A stretch of 64,000 nt of DNA. It comes from Kordiimonas pumila. Its GTDB lineage: Bacteria; Pseudomonadota; Alphaproteobacteria; Sphingomonadales; Kordiimonadaceae. A program made the position numbers and the translations under genes. Shown in pieces: positions 28,599 to 38,663 of this stretch. How positions within the stretch are numbered: the stretch's first letter is position 1; each line of letters opens with the position of its first letter. The notes under the pieces are model-generated. The model did no database searches. It worked only from the letters and a program-made list of their open reading frames with translations, and was not told the DNA's origin. The DNA is taken from positions 496,001 to 560,000 of the forward strand of contig NZ_CP061205.1 in NCBI RefSeq assembly GCF_015240255.1. Reading direction: 5' to 3'.

Positions 28599-29588
28599 TT
28601 AGCCCCGGTTCATCAACACCTTACGCTTCAAAAGCTTATTGTATAACGCCATAAAAAAATTTGATCGTAGAAATGGCGCCGCCGCAAAATAGCGAGCTTC
28701 CGAAAGATCTTTTACCAATTTAAATCGCTGCCATACCCCAAAAACCAGATCAAGGACCTCAGGGTCACGTCGCCGAAACACCGCACGGTGAACACCAAAT
28801 GTATGATATAGTTTTTGCTGAGCCAGTTCTACACGGCGCTTTGCTTCAGTATAATCATTCTGCTGTTTGCTCATTAATGCGATGGCGGCTCGTGAGCTTC
28901 TGGCATACCGTATAGTTGCCGTATTATACCGCGCTATGAGAAATGCGTAATACAGATAGAATTCCGTAACACGCGGCCCTGCCATAAATATCTCAACAAA
29001 GTTTTTTCTTAATGTACATTCCATGTGCAAGATCAGGTCTTTAACGTCACTTTTGTATAGGGCAAAAGGGGTAACCGATGTGAGCGTTGTGGCCTGATAC
29101 AAGGCAGGATCAAGATCAAAATAAGAGCAAGCATTTATATAATCTAGCCTGAACCTTTCATAGACCGGCGTGAAAGAGGCTAGCAAACGCCCATCTTCTG
29201 ACCAAATATTTTCTGGTTTCAACTCACGAATAAAATGGTTTTTGCAATCAAGAACTACATATTCATCGGCTTCCACAACATTTGCCGCCAAAAGCTTAAG
29301 CGCTTGCTGACTTCGCCAACCCAGCTTTTTAAAGCTACCGTTTGTAAGGTCTTTATACGAAAAAACACGAACAAGGGCAGCTAGTGGGCCGTATTCGGGA
29401 TAGACTTTTTCTTCAATGTACCGTTGCACCTCTTCGAAACAACGATCATTTATGATCAAAATTATATTAGCCACCATTGCGGGTCTAACATAAAGACGAA
29501 TTGAACGTGCTTGCAGTTCAAGCAACCTCAGCTCATCCCCAAAACAGACTGTTACTAAATCAAATTGTTTATCCACATCGACCCCCAT
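28599..29588 (-). CDS. DUF6492-like putative glycosyltransferase-fold protein
   Basis: About 330 residues. The start FDLVTVCFGDELRLLELQARSIR resembles the nucleotide-sugar-binding strand-helix of GT-A-fold proteins. YVVLDCKNHFIREL near residue 120 is a DxD-like position with DCKN instead of DxD. This fits the DUF6492 family by memory. Eight bases downstream of the helicase gene, same strand, so probably co-transcribed. No substrate can be inferred. Confidence 0.6.
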   Translation of the reverse strand: MGVDVDKQFDLVTVCFGDELRLLELQARSIRLYVRPAMVANIILIINDRCFEEVQRYIEEKVYPEYGPLAALVRVFSYKDLTNGSFKKLGWRSQQALKLLAANVVEADEYVVLDCKNHFIRELKPENIWSEDGRLLASFTPVYERFRLDYINACSYFDLDPALYQATTLTSVTPFALYKSDVKDLILHMECTLRKNFVEIFMAGPRVTEFYLYYAFLIARYNTATIRYARSSRAAIALMSKQQNDYTEAKRRVELAQQKLYHTFGVHRAVFRRRDPEVLDLVFGVWQRFKLVKDLSEARYFAAAPFLRSNFFMALYNKLLKRKVLMNRG

Positions 29589-29596
29589 CAATATGA

Positions 29597-32371
29597 TTAC
29601 TGTAGAAACTTTTTAACCTCACTCACCGCGTCTGCCAATCCCACACGTTCCACCGCAACACCTTCCGGGAAAGCATCGAGAAGGCGGGTTGGGGTTTGGC
29701 CGTCAAGAATAACAAAAACACCCCGATCTTCTGCCCTGCGAATAAGCCTGCCGTATGCCTGCGACAGCTTAAGCCGGGTCAGCATTTCATCATAGAGGCG
29801 GCCACCAAAGGCCGCGCGGCGCGCCCGGTGTAAAATCGTGGGGCGCGGCCACGGCACCCGGTCAAACACAATCAGCCTAAGGCTGTCCCCCGGCACATCA
29901 ACCCCGTCGCGCACAGCATCTGTCCCCAGCAGGCAAGCGTGCCTGTCATCCCGGAACATATCCACAAGGGTAGCGATATCAACCGGGTCAACATGCTGGC
30001 TGTAAAGAGGCAAGCCCGCTTCCTCCAGTGCGCCCGCTATATGGCTATAGGTGGTTCTAAGGCGGTTAATTGCGGTAAACAGCCCTAGCGCACCACCGCC
30101 AGAGGCGGCAAAGAGCGCGCGGTATGCAGCCGCCACCTGTTCGCCGCTGGTCTTGTTCACATCCCCCACAATTAGCACCCGTGTCTGCGCCTGATAGTTA
30201 AACGGTGAGACAACCCGCAACCGCTTTGGTGGCACCATAAGATGCTGCGCACCTGTGCGCATATCCGCGCTTTGCCAATCATCGCTGCCTGCCGCGCGGT
30301 CACTAAGGGTCGCGGAGGTAATAAGAACACCGTGGGCCTCTTCCAGCACAATATCAGCAAAGGGTTTGGTGGGGTCTATAAAATGCCGGTAATAGCCAAT
30401 GTCGCGCTCGCGGCCATCAACCCGGTCAACGGCGAGCCAATCGACAAAATCGTCAGGTACCGGGCCGCCAAGCCCTTCCGCGATTGCAGCCCACAGCGTT
30501 ACCGTGCTTGCCCGCAGTTTCAGGGCTTGTGCTGACGCCTCCAGCCTGCCACGCGTTGTTGTATCCAGTATGTCCGCGTCTTCATCAAGCCGGCGCAGTA
30601 ACAGGTGCGATAACCGTGTCATGGGGTTTGCAAGCGCAGCAAGCGCTTCAAACAGCTCGGTGCCCGCCGCCACAAGGCCCTCAAGCGGGTCCGCAATGCT
30701 TGCCTCAATCGAGTGCGGGCCACGGCTGTCTGCACGCGCCGTAACTTGCGCGCGCACAAACATCAGGAAGTTTTCAAACCGGGTGATGGGTGCCGCCCCC
30801 GTTACGCGGCCCATCCAGTTATCAGACGGCAAAACCCGCGCGGCTTCCAGCACTTCTGCAAGCAGCTTCTGCGCGTCTGCATCGTCGGTTATCAGTTCCT
30901 CAAGCCTGCTTTTAAGGCCGCGTGCCCGAGTGCTGCCGCCGCTTTCCTTGCCGCGCAGCCAGCGCCGCAGATCAGCTCCCTCCAAGCCAGACAGGTGAAC
31001 CGCAAACGCACTGTCTGCCGCATCAAAAACATGATGTCCCTCATCAAACACCAGCCTTTTTGGCAGGTCTGGGTCCCCCGCCCTAAGCGCCGCCTGCGCC
31101 ACCACAAGCGCATGGTTTGCCACCACCAAATCAGCGTGCTTGGCCTTGCGGGTGCTTTTTTCAACAAAACACTTACGAAAATGGGCACAGGCAGAATAAA
31201 GACATTCGCCGCGCCGGTCGGTTAAGCCTGCAATGCGGCCAGCCCCAAAATGAGCGCCAAGCCAATTGGGGAAATCACCGCCTATCATATCGCCGTCACG
31301 GCTAAACCGCGCCCACCGCGCCACCAAGCCAATGAGAATTTTATCCCGGTCCATACCACCCGCCGGGTTTGTGCGCATCAGAACGGCGCGCAGTGTTTCC
31401 TCAATATTCAACAAGCAGGCATAGTTTTCGCGGCCTTTTCTAATAACCGCCCGCTTGGCTTTTATTTTGGGGTCAGGGTATAGGCGCGACAATTCCTGAT
31501 CAAGCTGGCGTTGCAGGTTTTTAGTGTAAGTGGAAAGCCATACAGTACCATCGTTTTTTTCTGCCCATAAGCTCGCAGGCGCAATATAGCCAAGGGTTTT
31601 ACCTGTACCTGTGCCCGCCTCCAGTAACTGCACATTGGGGCCTTCAACCATTTCACGCGGCTTAAACACATGGGTCGCCGCAGCGGCATAGCGTTCCTGC
31701 CCCTCGCGTTTTTCTGAGGTTGCGCCCAGCAACATATTAAGTCGTTCCAGACTACTTGTTGATTCCACCGGCTCATCCCCGGGCGGTGGCGGCGGCGCGC
31801 CGTCTTCCCAGTCAACAAGCGATGTCCAGACAAACAGCCCGTCTTCGCGGCTGTGGTCTGCATACGTTTCAATAGATGCAATAACAAGCCCGCCCCAAGG
31901 CCAGCCTGCTTTTGCCATCATGGTTGCAACGCGGGCACCGCCTGCCCGATAGCGGTATGTTTCGCTTGCCAGTTCAGCAAGCAACCGGCCCGCCACATCG
32001 CGCAGCGCAAGGCAGGCATCTTCAGCGCTAAGGCTTTCGTCTGTCCGGCCAAGGCCAAGCGCCTCTTTCATGCCCGCAACAGTGGGCAGGCAGTACCGAG
32101 CCGGGCGCACAAAAGCAAACAGTTCCAGCACATCAAACGCCCTAACCTGAGGTAGCCCCAGCCGCCGGGCAGCAAGCACCCGGTTCATCACCAAATATGG
32201 GTCGCGGCTAATGCGTTCTGCTGCCTCATCGAGTGATAGCGAAAGAAATTCGCCTTCAACCGTTAAAACGGTCGCGACTCGAATGCCAACCATCATAACA
32301 GGCACCGCCTCAAACGAAGCGGCCTCCTGCTCTGCGCGTACAATCAGGTCTTTTCCGGCAAAATCTTCCAT
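29597..32371 (-). CDS. DinG/Rad3-family ATP-dependent DNA helicase with Fe-S cysteines
   Basis: About 924 residues. Superfamily 2 helicase: Walker A EAGTGTGKTLGY near residue 260, DEAH-box variant VFDEGHHVFDAAD, and motif VI-like QAYGRLIRRAEDRG near the C-terminus. A four-cysteine cluster site lies between Walker A and the DEAH box: YACLLN, then CLYSACAHFRKC. The latter suggests a 4Fe-4S-dependent helicase. The start is uncertain: ATG 32371 or GTG 32395. Divergent from lysS. Role likely R-loop or G-quadruplex or fork processing by family. Confidence 0.88.
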   Translation of the reverse strand: MEDFAGKDLIVRAEQEAASFEAVPVMMVGIRVATVLTVEGEFLSLSLDEAAERISRDPYLVMNRVLAARRLGLPQVRAFDVLELFAFVRPARYCLPTVAGMKEALGLGRTDESLSAEDACLALRDVAGRLLAELASETYRYRAGGARVATMMAKAGWPWGGLVIASIETYADHSREDGLFVWTSLVDWEDGAPPPPPGDEPVESTSSLERLNMLLGATSEKREGQERYAAAATHVFKPREMVEGPNVQLLEAGTGTGKTLGYIAPASLWAEKNDGTVWLSTYTKNLQRQLDQELSRLYPDPKIKAKRAVIRKGRENYACLLNIEETLRAVLMRTNPAGGMDRDKILIGLVARWARFSRDGDMIGGDFPNWLGAHFGAGRIAGLTDRRGECLYSACAHFRKCFVEKSTRKAKHADLVVANHALVVAQAALRAGDPDLPKRLVFDEGHHVFDAADSAFAVHLSGLEGADLRRWLRGKESGGSTRARGLKSRLEELITDDADAQKLLAEVLEAARVLPSDNWMGRVTGAAPITRFENFLMFVRAQVTARADSRGPHSIEASIADPLEGLVAAGTELFEALAALANPMTRLSHLLLRRLDEDADILDTTTRGRLEASAQALKLRASTVTLWAAIAEGLGGPVPDDFVDWLAVDRVDGRERDIGYYRHFIDPTKPFADIVLEEAHGVLITSATLSDRAAGSDDWQSADMRTGAQHLMVPPKRLRVVSPFNYQAQTRVLIVGDVNKTSGEQVAAAYRALFAASGGGALGLFTAINRLRTTYSHIAGALEEAGLPLYSQHVDPVDIATLVDMFRDDRHACLLGTDAVRDGVDVPGDSLRLIVFDRVPWPRPTILHRARRAAFGGRLYDEMLTRLKLSQAYGRLIRRAEDRGVFVILDGQTPTRLLDAFPEGVAVERVGLADAVSEVKKFLQ

Positions 32372-32525
32372 AAGCGGAGCATACTTCCGGCCCACAAAAA
32401 AAACAGTCTTAATATTTAATGCTGCAAAATGGTGTTTTGCTTGACGTTAGCTAAGAGAATCTCCATAGCTTCCGGCAGCCCAGACCCTTTTGGCTGGGCG
32501 CAACCCCTTTTATATGGTGACGATT

Positions 32526-34109
32526 ATGACTAGTAATATTGACATAGCCCTTTCTGCAAACGCCTGGCCGTTCAAAGAAGCTGAAAAGATTGTCAAACGT
32601 TACAAGGGCAAGACACCTGAAAAGGGCTATATTCTGTTTGAAACCGGGTACGGCCCATCTGGCCTGCCACACCTTGGCACGTTCGGCGAGGTGGCGCGCA
32701 CAACTATGGTGATGCGTGCTTTTCAAGAAATTTCTGATATCCCAACACGTTTGTTCTGCTTTTCAGACGATATGGACGGTTTGCGCAAAGTGCCAACCAA
32801 TGTGCCAAACCAGGAATTGCTGGCAAAAGCCCTCAATAAACCGCTAACACAGGTGCCAGACCCCTTTGGCACGCACCCCAGCTTTGGCGCGCATAACAAC
32901 GCGCGGCTGTGCGCATTTCTTGACCAATTTGGTTTCAAGTATGAATTTTTTTCAGCAACCGATTGCTACAAAAACGGTATGTTTGATAAAACGCTGCTGA
33001 AAATCTGCCAAAACTACGACAAGATCCTGAAAGTTATGCTGCCAACACTCGGCGAAGAGCGGCAGCAAACCTATAGCCCGTTCCTGCCTGTCTGCCTTGA
33101 TACCGGGAATGTGTTGCAGGTGCCCGTACGCGTGGAAGACCCTGAACAAGGCATTATTTCATACGAAAACGAAGCCGGAAAACGCGTTGAAACCCTGATC
33201 ACCGGCGGCAAAGTAAAATGCCAGTGGAAGGTTGATTGGGCCATGCGCTGGGTTGCGCTGGGTGTTGATTATGAAATGTCAGGCAAAGATCTGGACGAAA
33301 GCGTAAAGCTTTCTGCCGCTATCTGCCGGATTTTGGGCACCAACCCGCCTGAAAACCTAAGTTACGAGCTGTTCCTTGATGAACACGGCAAGAAAATTTC
33401 CAAATCAAAAGGCAACGGCCTGTCGATCGAGGAATGGCTAACCTATGCCAGCCCCGAAAGCCTGTCGCTTTATATGTTTCAAGCGCCGCGCAAAGCTAAA
33501 CGCCTGTATTTTGATGTCATTCCAAAAGCGATGGACGAATATTACACGTTTGTTGCCAAGTTTCACGAACAGGAGCTGGCGGACCAGTTTAATAACCCGG
33601 CATGGCATATTCACAGCGGCAACGTACCCACATATAAACTACCTGTTAGTTTTGCACTGCTGCTGAACCTTGTGTCTGCCGCAAACGCGGGCGACAAGGA
33701 AACACTTTGGGGCTTTGTAGAACGCTATGCAGAGGGCGCGAATGCAGAAACCTTCCCAGAGCTTGACCGCCTGATGGGCTATGCGATCCGTTACTATGAG
33801 GATTTTGTAAAACCAACAAAGGCCTTCCGCTTGCCAACAGAGCAGGAAACCAAAGCATTCAACAGCCTTGTTGAGCGCCTAAGTGCCCTTTCTGCCAGCG
33901 AAACAGATGCAGAGGTTATTATGAGCGAGGTTTATTCTGCCGGTAAAGACGCCGACTTTGAAAACCTGCGTGACTGGTTCAAGGCTTGCTACGAAGTGCT
34001 CTTGGGCCAAAGCCAAGGCCCGCGTATGGGCGGCTTTATTGCGCTGTATGGTGTCGGTGAAACTATCGCACTTATTCAAGAGGCGCTAGCAGGCAAGCTT
34101 GCAGCATAA
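32526..34109 (+). CDS. lysS: Lysine--tRNA ligase, class I
   Basis: Class I lysyl-tRNA synthetase (archaeal-type, found in most alphaproteobacteria). 527 residues from ATG 32526. HIGH-type signature GPSGLPHLGT near residue 42, and KMSKS counterpart KISKSKGNG near residue 285. The longer frame to 32490 starts at TTG with no support. Two hairpins and a terminator follow its stop. Divergent from the DinG-like helicase gene. Confidence 0.95.
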   Translation: MTSNIDIALSANAWPFKEAEKIVKRYKGKTPEKGYILFETGYGPSGLPHLGTFGEVARTTMVMRAFQEISDIPTRLFCFSDDMDGLRKVPTNVPNQELLAKALNKPLTQVPDPFGTHPSFGAHNNARLCAFLDQFGFKYEFFSATDCYKNGMFDKTLLKICQNYDKILKVMLPTLGEERQQTYSPFLPVCLDTGNVLQVPVRVEDPEQGIISYENEAGKRVETLITGGKVKCQWKVDWAMRWVALGVDYEMSGKDLDESVKLSAAICRILGTNPPENLSYELFLDEHGKKISKSKGNGLSIEEWLTYASPESLSLYMFQAPRKAKRLYFDVIPKAMDEYYTFVAKFHEQELADQFNNPAWHIHSGNVPTYKLPVSFALLLNLVSAANAGDKETLWGFVERYAEGANAETFPELDRLMGYAIRYYEDFVKPTKAFRLPTEQETKAFNSLVERLSALSASETDAEVIMSEVYSAGKDADFENLRDWFKACYEVLLGQSQGPRMGGFIALYGVGETIALIQEALAGKLAA

Positions 34110-34156
34110 CCAATAGATACCCACGGGTAAACCCGTAATCCTATGGCTTTCAATCA

Positions 34157-34187
34157 CAACTCCGCCTATAAATTGATGGCGGAGTTG
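34157..34187. repeat. Perfect 10-bp hairpin after lysS
   Basis: CAACTCCGCC (34157-34166) and GGCGGAGTTG (34178-34187) frame an 11-base loop 48 bases past the lysS stop, with no T-tract. Could be a transcript-stabilising or processing hairpin before the terminator at 34240. Confidence 0.6.
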
Positions 34188-34239
34188 TCCTGCACCCTGC
34201 TGTCCGTGATGTTCTGTCTTCGATCACATAAAACATAAA

Positions 34240-34269
34240 AAAAGCCTCACTCATTAAAGCGAGGCTTTT
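34240..34269. terminator. Bidirectional terminator between lysS and grpE
   Basis: AAAAGCCTC (34240-34248) pairs with GAGGCTTTT (34261-34269), a 9-bp stem with a 12-base loop. Poly-A on one side and poly-T on the other let it work for both lysS and the convergent hrcA-grpE unit. Confidence 0.8.
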
Positions 34270-34292
34270 ATCTTAACCTATATGTGGGCAAA

Positions 34293-34889
34293 TCAGGCTT
34301 CGGTATCAACCGTTTTTTCGGCACCTTTCGCCACACCCACCATGGCGGGGCGCAGCAAGCGGTCCTTGATCACGTAGCCCGCGGCCACAACCTGCATCAC
34401 GCTGCCGGGCGCGTGGTCTGCTGTTGGAATTTCAAACATGGCCTGATGATACTGGTGGTCAAACTTTTCACCAACCTCAGGCACAACCTTGCGAATACCG
34501 TAGCGCTCCATGGTGTTCAAAAGCTCGCGCTCAGTCATTTCGATACCGTCAATAAACGGTTTCATATCGTCGGCGATCTCTTTTGGCTGGGTATCAAGCG
34601 CGCGCCGCAGGTTATCGCTTAAGTTCAGAACATCACGGGCAAAGCCGGTTACGGCATAGGTGCTCGCATCGGCCTTGTCTTTTTCAGCGCGGCGGCGAAC
34701 ATTTTCAGTTTCTGCAACAGCGCGCAGCAAGCGGTCTTTCAGTTCTGCAACCTCGGTCTGCAGCTTAGCGACAATCTCGTCGTCACCCGCACCAGCAGCC
34801 TGATCGTCGTCTGCCATTTCCAGCTCTGCCGCCAGAATTTCTTCCTGTGTCAAGCCTTCGGTTTCTTCGCTTTTTGCTTCTTTGCTCAT
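34293..34889 (-). CDS. grpE: GrpE nucleotide exchange factor
   Basis: Cofactor of DnaK that releases ADP. 198 residues from ATG 34889; an in-frame GTG lies 15 bases earlier. The long N-terminal coiled coil (about residues 40-90, VAELKDRLLRAVAETENVRRR) is followed by the beta-domain, with GEKFDHQYHQAMFE near residue 148. Downstream of hrcA by 33 bases on the same strand. Confidence 0.96.
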   Translation of the reverse strand: MSKEAKSEETEGLTQEEILAAELEMADDDQAAGAGDDEIVAKLQTEVAELKDRLLRAVAETENVRRRAEKDKADASTYAVTGFARDVLNLSDNLRRALDTQPKEIADDMKPFIDGIEMTERELLNTMERYGIRKVVPEVGEKFDHQYHQAMFEIPTADHAPGSVMQVVAAGYVIKDRLLRPAMVGVAKGAEKTVDTEA

Positions 34890-34922
34890 ACTCGTTCCGT
34901 CCACTTTCCATAAAGGTATAGT

Positions 34923-35966
34923 CTATAAAAGGCGGCTTACCACCCGGGCTGTATAATCTACCATTGGTACTATGCGGGCGTAATTCAAGCGGGTTGGCCC
35001 TATTACACCCAGCACACCAACAATTTTGTTCGAACCGTTCATATAGGGAGAAACAACGAGAGATGAACCCGAAAGCGAAAATAAATTATTCTCAGCTCCA
35101 ATAAACAGTCGAACACCGCGCCCTTCTTTGGCCAGTTCCATCAGCCGGATCAAGTCTTTTTTACGCTCAAGCTCATCAAAAAGGCGTCGAACACGTTCTA
35201 GGTCTTCTTTTGCCTCCACACCGCCCAGCAAGTTTGACTGCCCCGACACCAGCAAAGACGCTGGCGCATTACTGCCGCTGCTGCCCGACCATACAGCAAG
35301 GCCGCTTTTAACAATGCGGCTGGTGATCGCATCAAGCTCTGCCTTTTTATTCTCTAGTTCTTCCGCGACCACACCCTTCATTTCCTCTAGCGAGCGCCCA
35401 ACAAGCCGGGCACTGAGGTAATTACCCGCCTGCACCAAGGCTGAAGGCGGCATGCCGGGCGGCAAATCAACCATACGGTTTTCAACACTGCCGTCCTCAG
35501 ACACCAGCACAACAAGGGAGCGCAGCGGTGATATGGGCACAAACTCAATATGCCGGACCGCAACATCGTGTTTTGGCACCATGATAAGCGACGCACACTG
35601 CGACAAGCCAGACAAAGCCTTTGTTGCCTCTGCAAGCAGATCTTCAACAGACCGGCCATTGCTTTCGCATTTGCCTTTTATCGCGGCGCGTTCTTCTTTT
35701 GTAAGGTTACCAATTTCCATCAGGCCGTCTACAAATAGCCTGAGGCCAAAATCGGTGGGAATACGCCCGGCTGATGTGTGCGGCGCTGCCAGCAGGCCTG
35801 CCTCCTCAAGGTCAGCCATTGTATTACGGATGGTCGCTGGCGAAACCCCAATGCCTTCTGCGCGGCTGATCGTACGAGACCCAACAGGATCACCCGTTTC
35901 CAGATAGGTTTCCACTATCTGCTGAAATATCGCACGAGACCGTTCATTCAAGCTTTCAAGCGACAT
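34923..35966 (-). CDS. hrcA: Heat-inducible transcription repressor HrcA
   Basis: Represses chaperone operons by binding CIRCE inverted repeats. 347 residues: winged-helix N-terminus (SRAIFQQIVETYLETGDPVGSRTIS), then the dimerisation domain and the C-terminal VVSPYMNGSNKIVGVLGVIGPTRLNYARIVPMVD. First gene of hrcA-grpE. No CIRCE element (TTAGCACTC-N9-GAGTGCTAA) is seen in this window, so its targets, probably groESL, lie elsewhere. Confidence 0.96.
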   Translation of the reverse strand: MSLESLNERSRAIFQQIVETYLETGDPVGSRTISRAEGIGVSPATIRNTMADLEEAGLLAAPHTSAGRIPTDFGLRLFVDGLMEIGNLTKEERAAIKGKCESNGRSVEDLLAEATKALSGLSQCASLIMVPKHDVAVRHIEFVPISPLRSLVVLVSEDGSVENRMVDLPPGMPPSALVQAGNYLSARLVGRSLEEMKGVVAEELENKKAELDAITSRIVKSGLAVWSGSSGSNAPASLLVSGQSNLLGGVEAKEDLERVRRLFDELERKKDLIRLMELAKEGRGVRLFIGAENNLFSLSGSSLVVSPYMNGSNKIVGVLGVIGPTRLNYARIVPMVDYTARVVSRLL

Positions 35967-35993
35967 AAGGTTTCCTCATTAAAAAGCAGCCAG

Positions 35994-36022
35994 AGTCTAA
36001 AAAACGGCGTACCTTTCGTCAA
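35994..36022 (-). promoter_or_regulatory. Candidate sigma-70 promoter for hrcA-grpE
   Basis: On the minus strand TTGACG (36022-36017), a 17-base spacer and TAGACT (35999-35994) precede the hrcA start codon by 28 bases. Good spacing and position; the best housekeeping-type match in this gap. Confidence 0.5.
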
Positions 36023-36083
36023 TCAAACATATGGTAATGATGATAGTGCAGTGCAATATGTCACCCTATCACATTCTTGCCCT

Positions 36084-36112
36084 TTGACGTGGGGCAATAT
36101 GAAGGGTAGTAA
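36084..36112 (+). promoter_or_regulatory. Candidate sigma-70 promoter for rph
   Basis: TTGACG (36084-36089), 17-base spacer and TAGTAA (36107-36112) stand 43 bases before the rph ATG. The -10 is weak, so this is tentative. Confidence 0.3.
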
Positions 36113-36154
36113 AAGGCCAAAGTGCATAAAACACACAAAAGACAAGGAAACAAT

Positions 36155-36871
36155 ATGCGACCCAGTGGACGTGCCAGCGACGAAATGCGACAGATTGAAA
36201 TGACCCCCGGCTTTGCAAAGCATGCCGAGGGCAGCTGTATGGTCAAATTTGGTCATACCCATGTTCTCGTAACCGCCACATTTGAAGAAGGCTGCCCGCC
36301 GTGGCTCAGGAACACGGGCAAGGGCTGGGTTACGGCAGAATACGGCATGTTGCCGCGTTCAACACACGGGCGCATGCCGCGTGAAGCCGCCAAGGGCAAA
36401 CAAAGTGGCCGCACGCAGGAAATTCAGCGCCTGATTGGCCGCGCGCTCCGTGCTGTGGTTGACCTAAGCAAACTGGGCGAACGCCAAGTGCGGATTGACT
36501 GCGATGTTATTCAGGCAGACGGCGGCACCCGCACGGCATCAATTTCTGGTGCGTATGTAGCGCTGCACCAATGTTTCACGTGGATGCTGGAAAACGGCCA
36601 CATAACAGAAATGCCTTTCACAGACAGCATTATGGCGGTTTCCTGTGGTATCTATAACGGCACGCCTGTGCTCGACCTCGATTACGACGAAGACAGCAAT
36701 GCAGAAACAGATGCCAATTTTGTTTTAACTGGCAAGGGTGGCATTGTTGAAATTCAGGGCACAGCGGAAGAAGAACCTTTCACAGAAGAGCAGTTCCTCC
36801 GCCTTCTACGGCTTGCGCGCATGGGCTGTGATGGCATTCAAAAAGCGCAAAAAACGGCTCTCGGTCTTTAA
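36155..36871 (+). CDS. rph: Ribonuclease PH
   Basis: Phosphorolytic 3'-5' exoribonuclease that trims tRNA 3' ends. 238 residues, exactly the usual length from ATG 36155, which follows [23 protein letters not shown] opening, [20 protein letters not shown] near residue 84 (phosphate-binding arginines), and [18 protein letters not shown] near residue 115. First gene of rph-rdgB-hemW, divergent from hrcA as in other alphaproteobacteria. Confidence 0.97.
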   Translation: MRPSGRASDEMRQIEMTPGFAKHAEGSCMVKFGHTHVLVTATFEEGCPPWLRNTGKGWVTAEYGMLPRSTHGRMPREAAKGKQSGRTQEIQRLIGRALRAVVDLSKLGERQVRIDCDVIQADGGTRTASISGAYVALHQCFTWMLENGHITEMPFTDSIMAVSCGIYNGTPVLDLDYDEDSNAETDANFVLTGKGGIVEIQGTAEEEPFTEEQFLRLLRLARMGCDGIQKAQKTALGL

Positions 36872-36880
36872 GGAAATAGA

Positions 36881-37483
36881 ATGGCACGGCATTTTGACGG
36901 GCAGAAGCTGGTTATTGCCAGCCACAATAAGGGCAAGGTTCGCGAAATTGGTGAACTGCTTGCGCCTTTTGGTGTTGAGACCATCTCGGCAGGCGACCTT
37001 GGCCTACCGGAGCCAGCGGAAGACGGCCTTACATTTATTGCAAACGCTGAAATCAAGGCACTGGCATCGGCGACCGCAAGCGGGTTACCGTCGCTTGCGG
37101 ATGATAGCGGCCTTGAAGTTTCTGCCCTTGACGGCGAACCGGGCATTTACAGCGCCCGCTGGGCTGGCCCCACCAAAGATTTCAACATTGCCATGAAAGA
37201 CGTAATGGAAAAAGTCGGCGATAACCCTAACAAAACCGCTAACTTTACCTGTGCACTAACACTTGCGTGGCCTGACGGGCACACTGAAAGCTTTGAAGGC
37301 AAGGTTTACGGCACCCTAACATGGCCCCTGCGCGGTGAAAAAGGCTTTGGCTACGACCCTATTTTTATCCCTGAAGGGCACAGCGTTACTTTCGCCGAAA
37401 TGGACCCCGCAGAAAAACACGCCATGAGCCACCGGGCAGATGCGTTCCGGCAATTGATCCATGCCTGCTTTAAAAACAGCTAA
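36881..37483 (+). CDS. rdgB: RdgB/HAM1 family dITP/XTP pyrophosphatase
   Basis: Hydrolyses non-canonical purine triphosphates to keep them out of nucleic acids. 200 residues. [15 protein letters not shown] near residue 11, [25 protein letters not shown] near residue 70 and [10 protein letters not shown] near residue 155 are the HAM1 signatures. Ten bases after rph; its end overlaps hemW by 23 bases. Confidence 0.97.
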   Translation: MARHFDGQKLVIASHNKGKVREIGELLAPFGVETISAGDLGLPEPAEDGLTFIANAEIKALASATASGLPSLADDSGLEVSALDGEPGIYSARWAGPTKDFNIAMKDVMEKVGDNPNKTANFTCALTLAWPDGHTESFEGKVYGTLTWPLRGEKGFGYDPIFIPEGHSVTFAEMDPAEKHAMSHRADAFRQLIHACFKNS

Positions 37484-38663
37484 AGCAGCGCTTAATAGAT
37501 CCAGCTTTGCCGGGCCTGCTGCTATTTATGTGCATTGGCCTTTCTGCGAAAAAAAATGCCCTTACTGCGATTTTAACAGCCATGTGCGCGAAAAAATCAC
37601 GCACCAAATGTGGCGTGACGGTCTGGTGCAGGAAATTAGGACTTTTGCAGCATACCACCCAAACCTTAGTGCAAAATCTATTTTCTTTGGCGGCGGCACC
37701 CCAAGCCTCATGGAACCTGAAACAGTTGCCGCTGTTATTGCTGAAATCCACAAAGTTTGGAAACCGGCGAATGCCCTTGAAATTACACTGGAAGCAAACC
37801 CTTCTAGTGTTGAAGCTGGTAGGTTTCGTGCCTACCGTGATGCTGGCGTAAACCGCCTGTCTGTTGGCATTCAGTCCCTCAAGGATGAGGTGCTTAAATT
37901 CCTTGGCAGGCTCCATAATGCCGAGGAAGCCTTAAAAGCACTTAAGGTGGCCCAGACAACTTTTGACCGCGTGAGCTTTGATCTCATATATGCACTGCCT
38001 GAGCAAACACTGGCGGGCTGGCAAACCGAACTAAAAGAAGCACTGTCTTTTGGCACAAGCCATTTATCGCTTTATCAGCTAACGATTGAAGAAGGCACCG
38101 CCTTTTACCAGCAGTTTAACCGCGGCAAGTTCACCCTGCCGGATGAAGATTTAGCCGCAAACCTTTATGATATAACACAGAATATTACCGCCCGTGCCAG
38201 CTTGCCCGCATATGAAACCTCAAACCACGCGCAGCACGGCATGGAATCTGTTCATAACCTTGCTTACTGGGAAGGCGATTATTATGTTGGCATTGGCCCT
38301 GGCGCTCATGGCAGGTTACCGGGGAAATTACCGGGAAGCGCTGATGCACACGCACAAATAAAACGCCCTGAAGACTGGCTTAGCGCCGTTCAACAACACG
38401 GCGTCGGCCTTGATAGCCTTGAAACCGTATCCGCTTTAGACAGGGCGGAAGAAGCCATCATGACAGGCTTGCGCCTTGCCAAAGGGGTTGACCTACCAAC
38501 ATGGCGCAGCCGTTTTGGTCAATCAGAACACGCCCTTATTAATACAGAGCAAGCCGCAATACTTGCCCAGTCTGGCCACCTTGTGTTTAACGACACCCTG
38601 TTGCAACTGACACCAAAAGGGCAACCGCTTCTGAACCATATTTTAGGCAAGCTTATTGCCTAA
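37461..38663 (+). CDS. hemW: Radical SAM heme chaperone HemW
   Basis: Heme-binding radical SAM protein that helps deliver heme to respiratory enzymes; often misnamed oxygen-independent coproporphyrinogen oxidase. 400 residues. [17 protein letters not shown] near residue 22 has the CxxxCxxC 4Fe-4S motif typical of HemW. GGGTPSLM near residue 77, C-terminal [10 protein letters not shown]. Overlaps rdgB upstream and the convergent PBP-activator gene by 11 bases. Confidence 0.94.
   Translation: MPALKTAKAALNRSSFAGPAAIYVHWPFCEKKCPYCDFNSHVREKITHQMWRDGLVQEIRTFAAYHPNLSAKSIFFGGGTPSLMEPETVAAVIAEIHKVWKPANALEITLEANPSSVEAGRFRAYRDAGVNRLSVGIQSLKDEVLKFLGRLHNAEEALKALKVAQTTFDRVSFDLIYALPEQTLAGWQTELKEALSFGTSHLSLYQLTIEEGTAFYQQFNRGKFTLPDEDLAANLYDITQNITARASLPAYETSNHAQHGMESVHNLAYWEGDYYVGIGPGAHGRLPGKLPGSADAHAQIKRPEDWLSAVQQHGVGLDSLETVSALDRAEEAIMTGLRLAKGVDLPTWRSRFGQSEHALINTEQAAILAQSGHLVFNDTLLQLTPKGQPLLNHILGKLIA

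Noticed and set aside
29569-29577. Perfect DnaA box TTATCCACA
   Set aside because: Inside the DUF6492 coding sequence, far from oriC; treated as chance.
34890-36154. CIRCE element near hrcA-grpE
   Set aside because: No TTAGCACTC-N9-GAGTGCTAA or close variant in the gaps.
36572-36582. TGTTTCACGTG half-site resembling parS inside rph
   Set aside because: Only one arm matches; the other arm has five mismatches.
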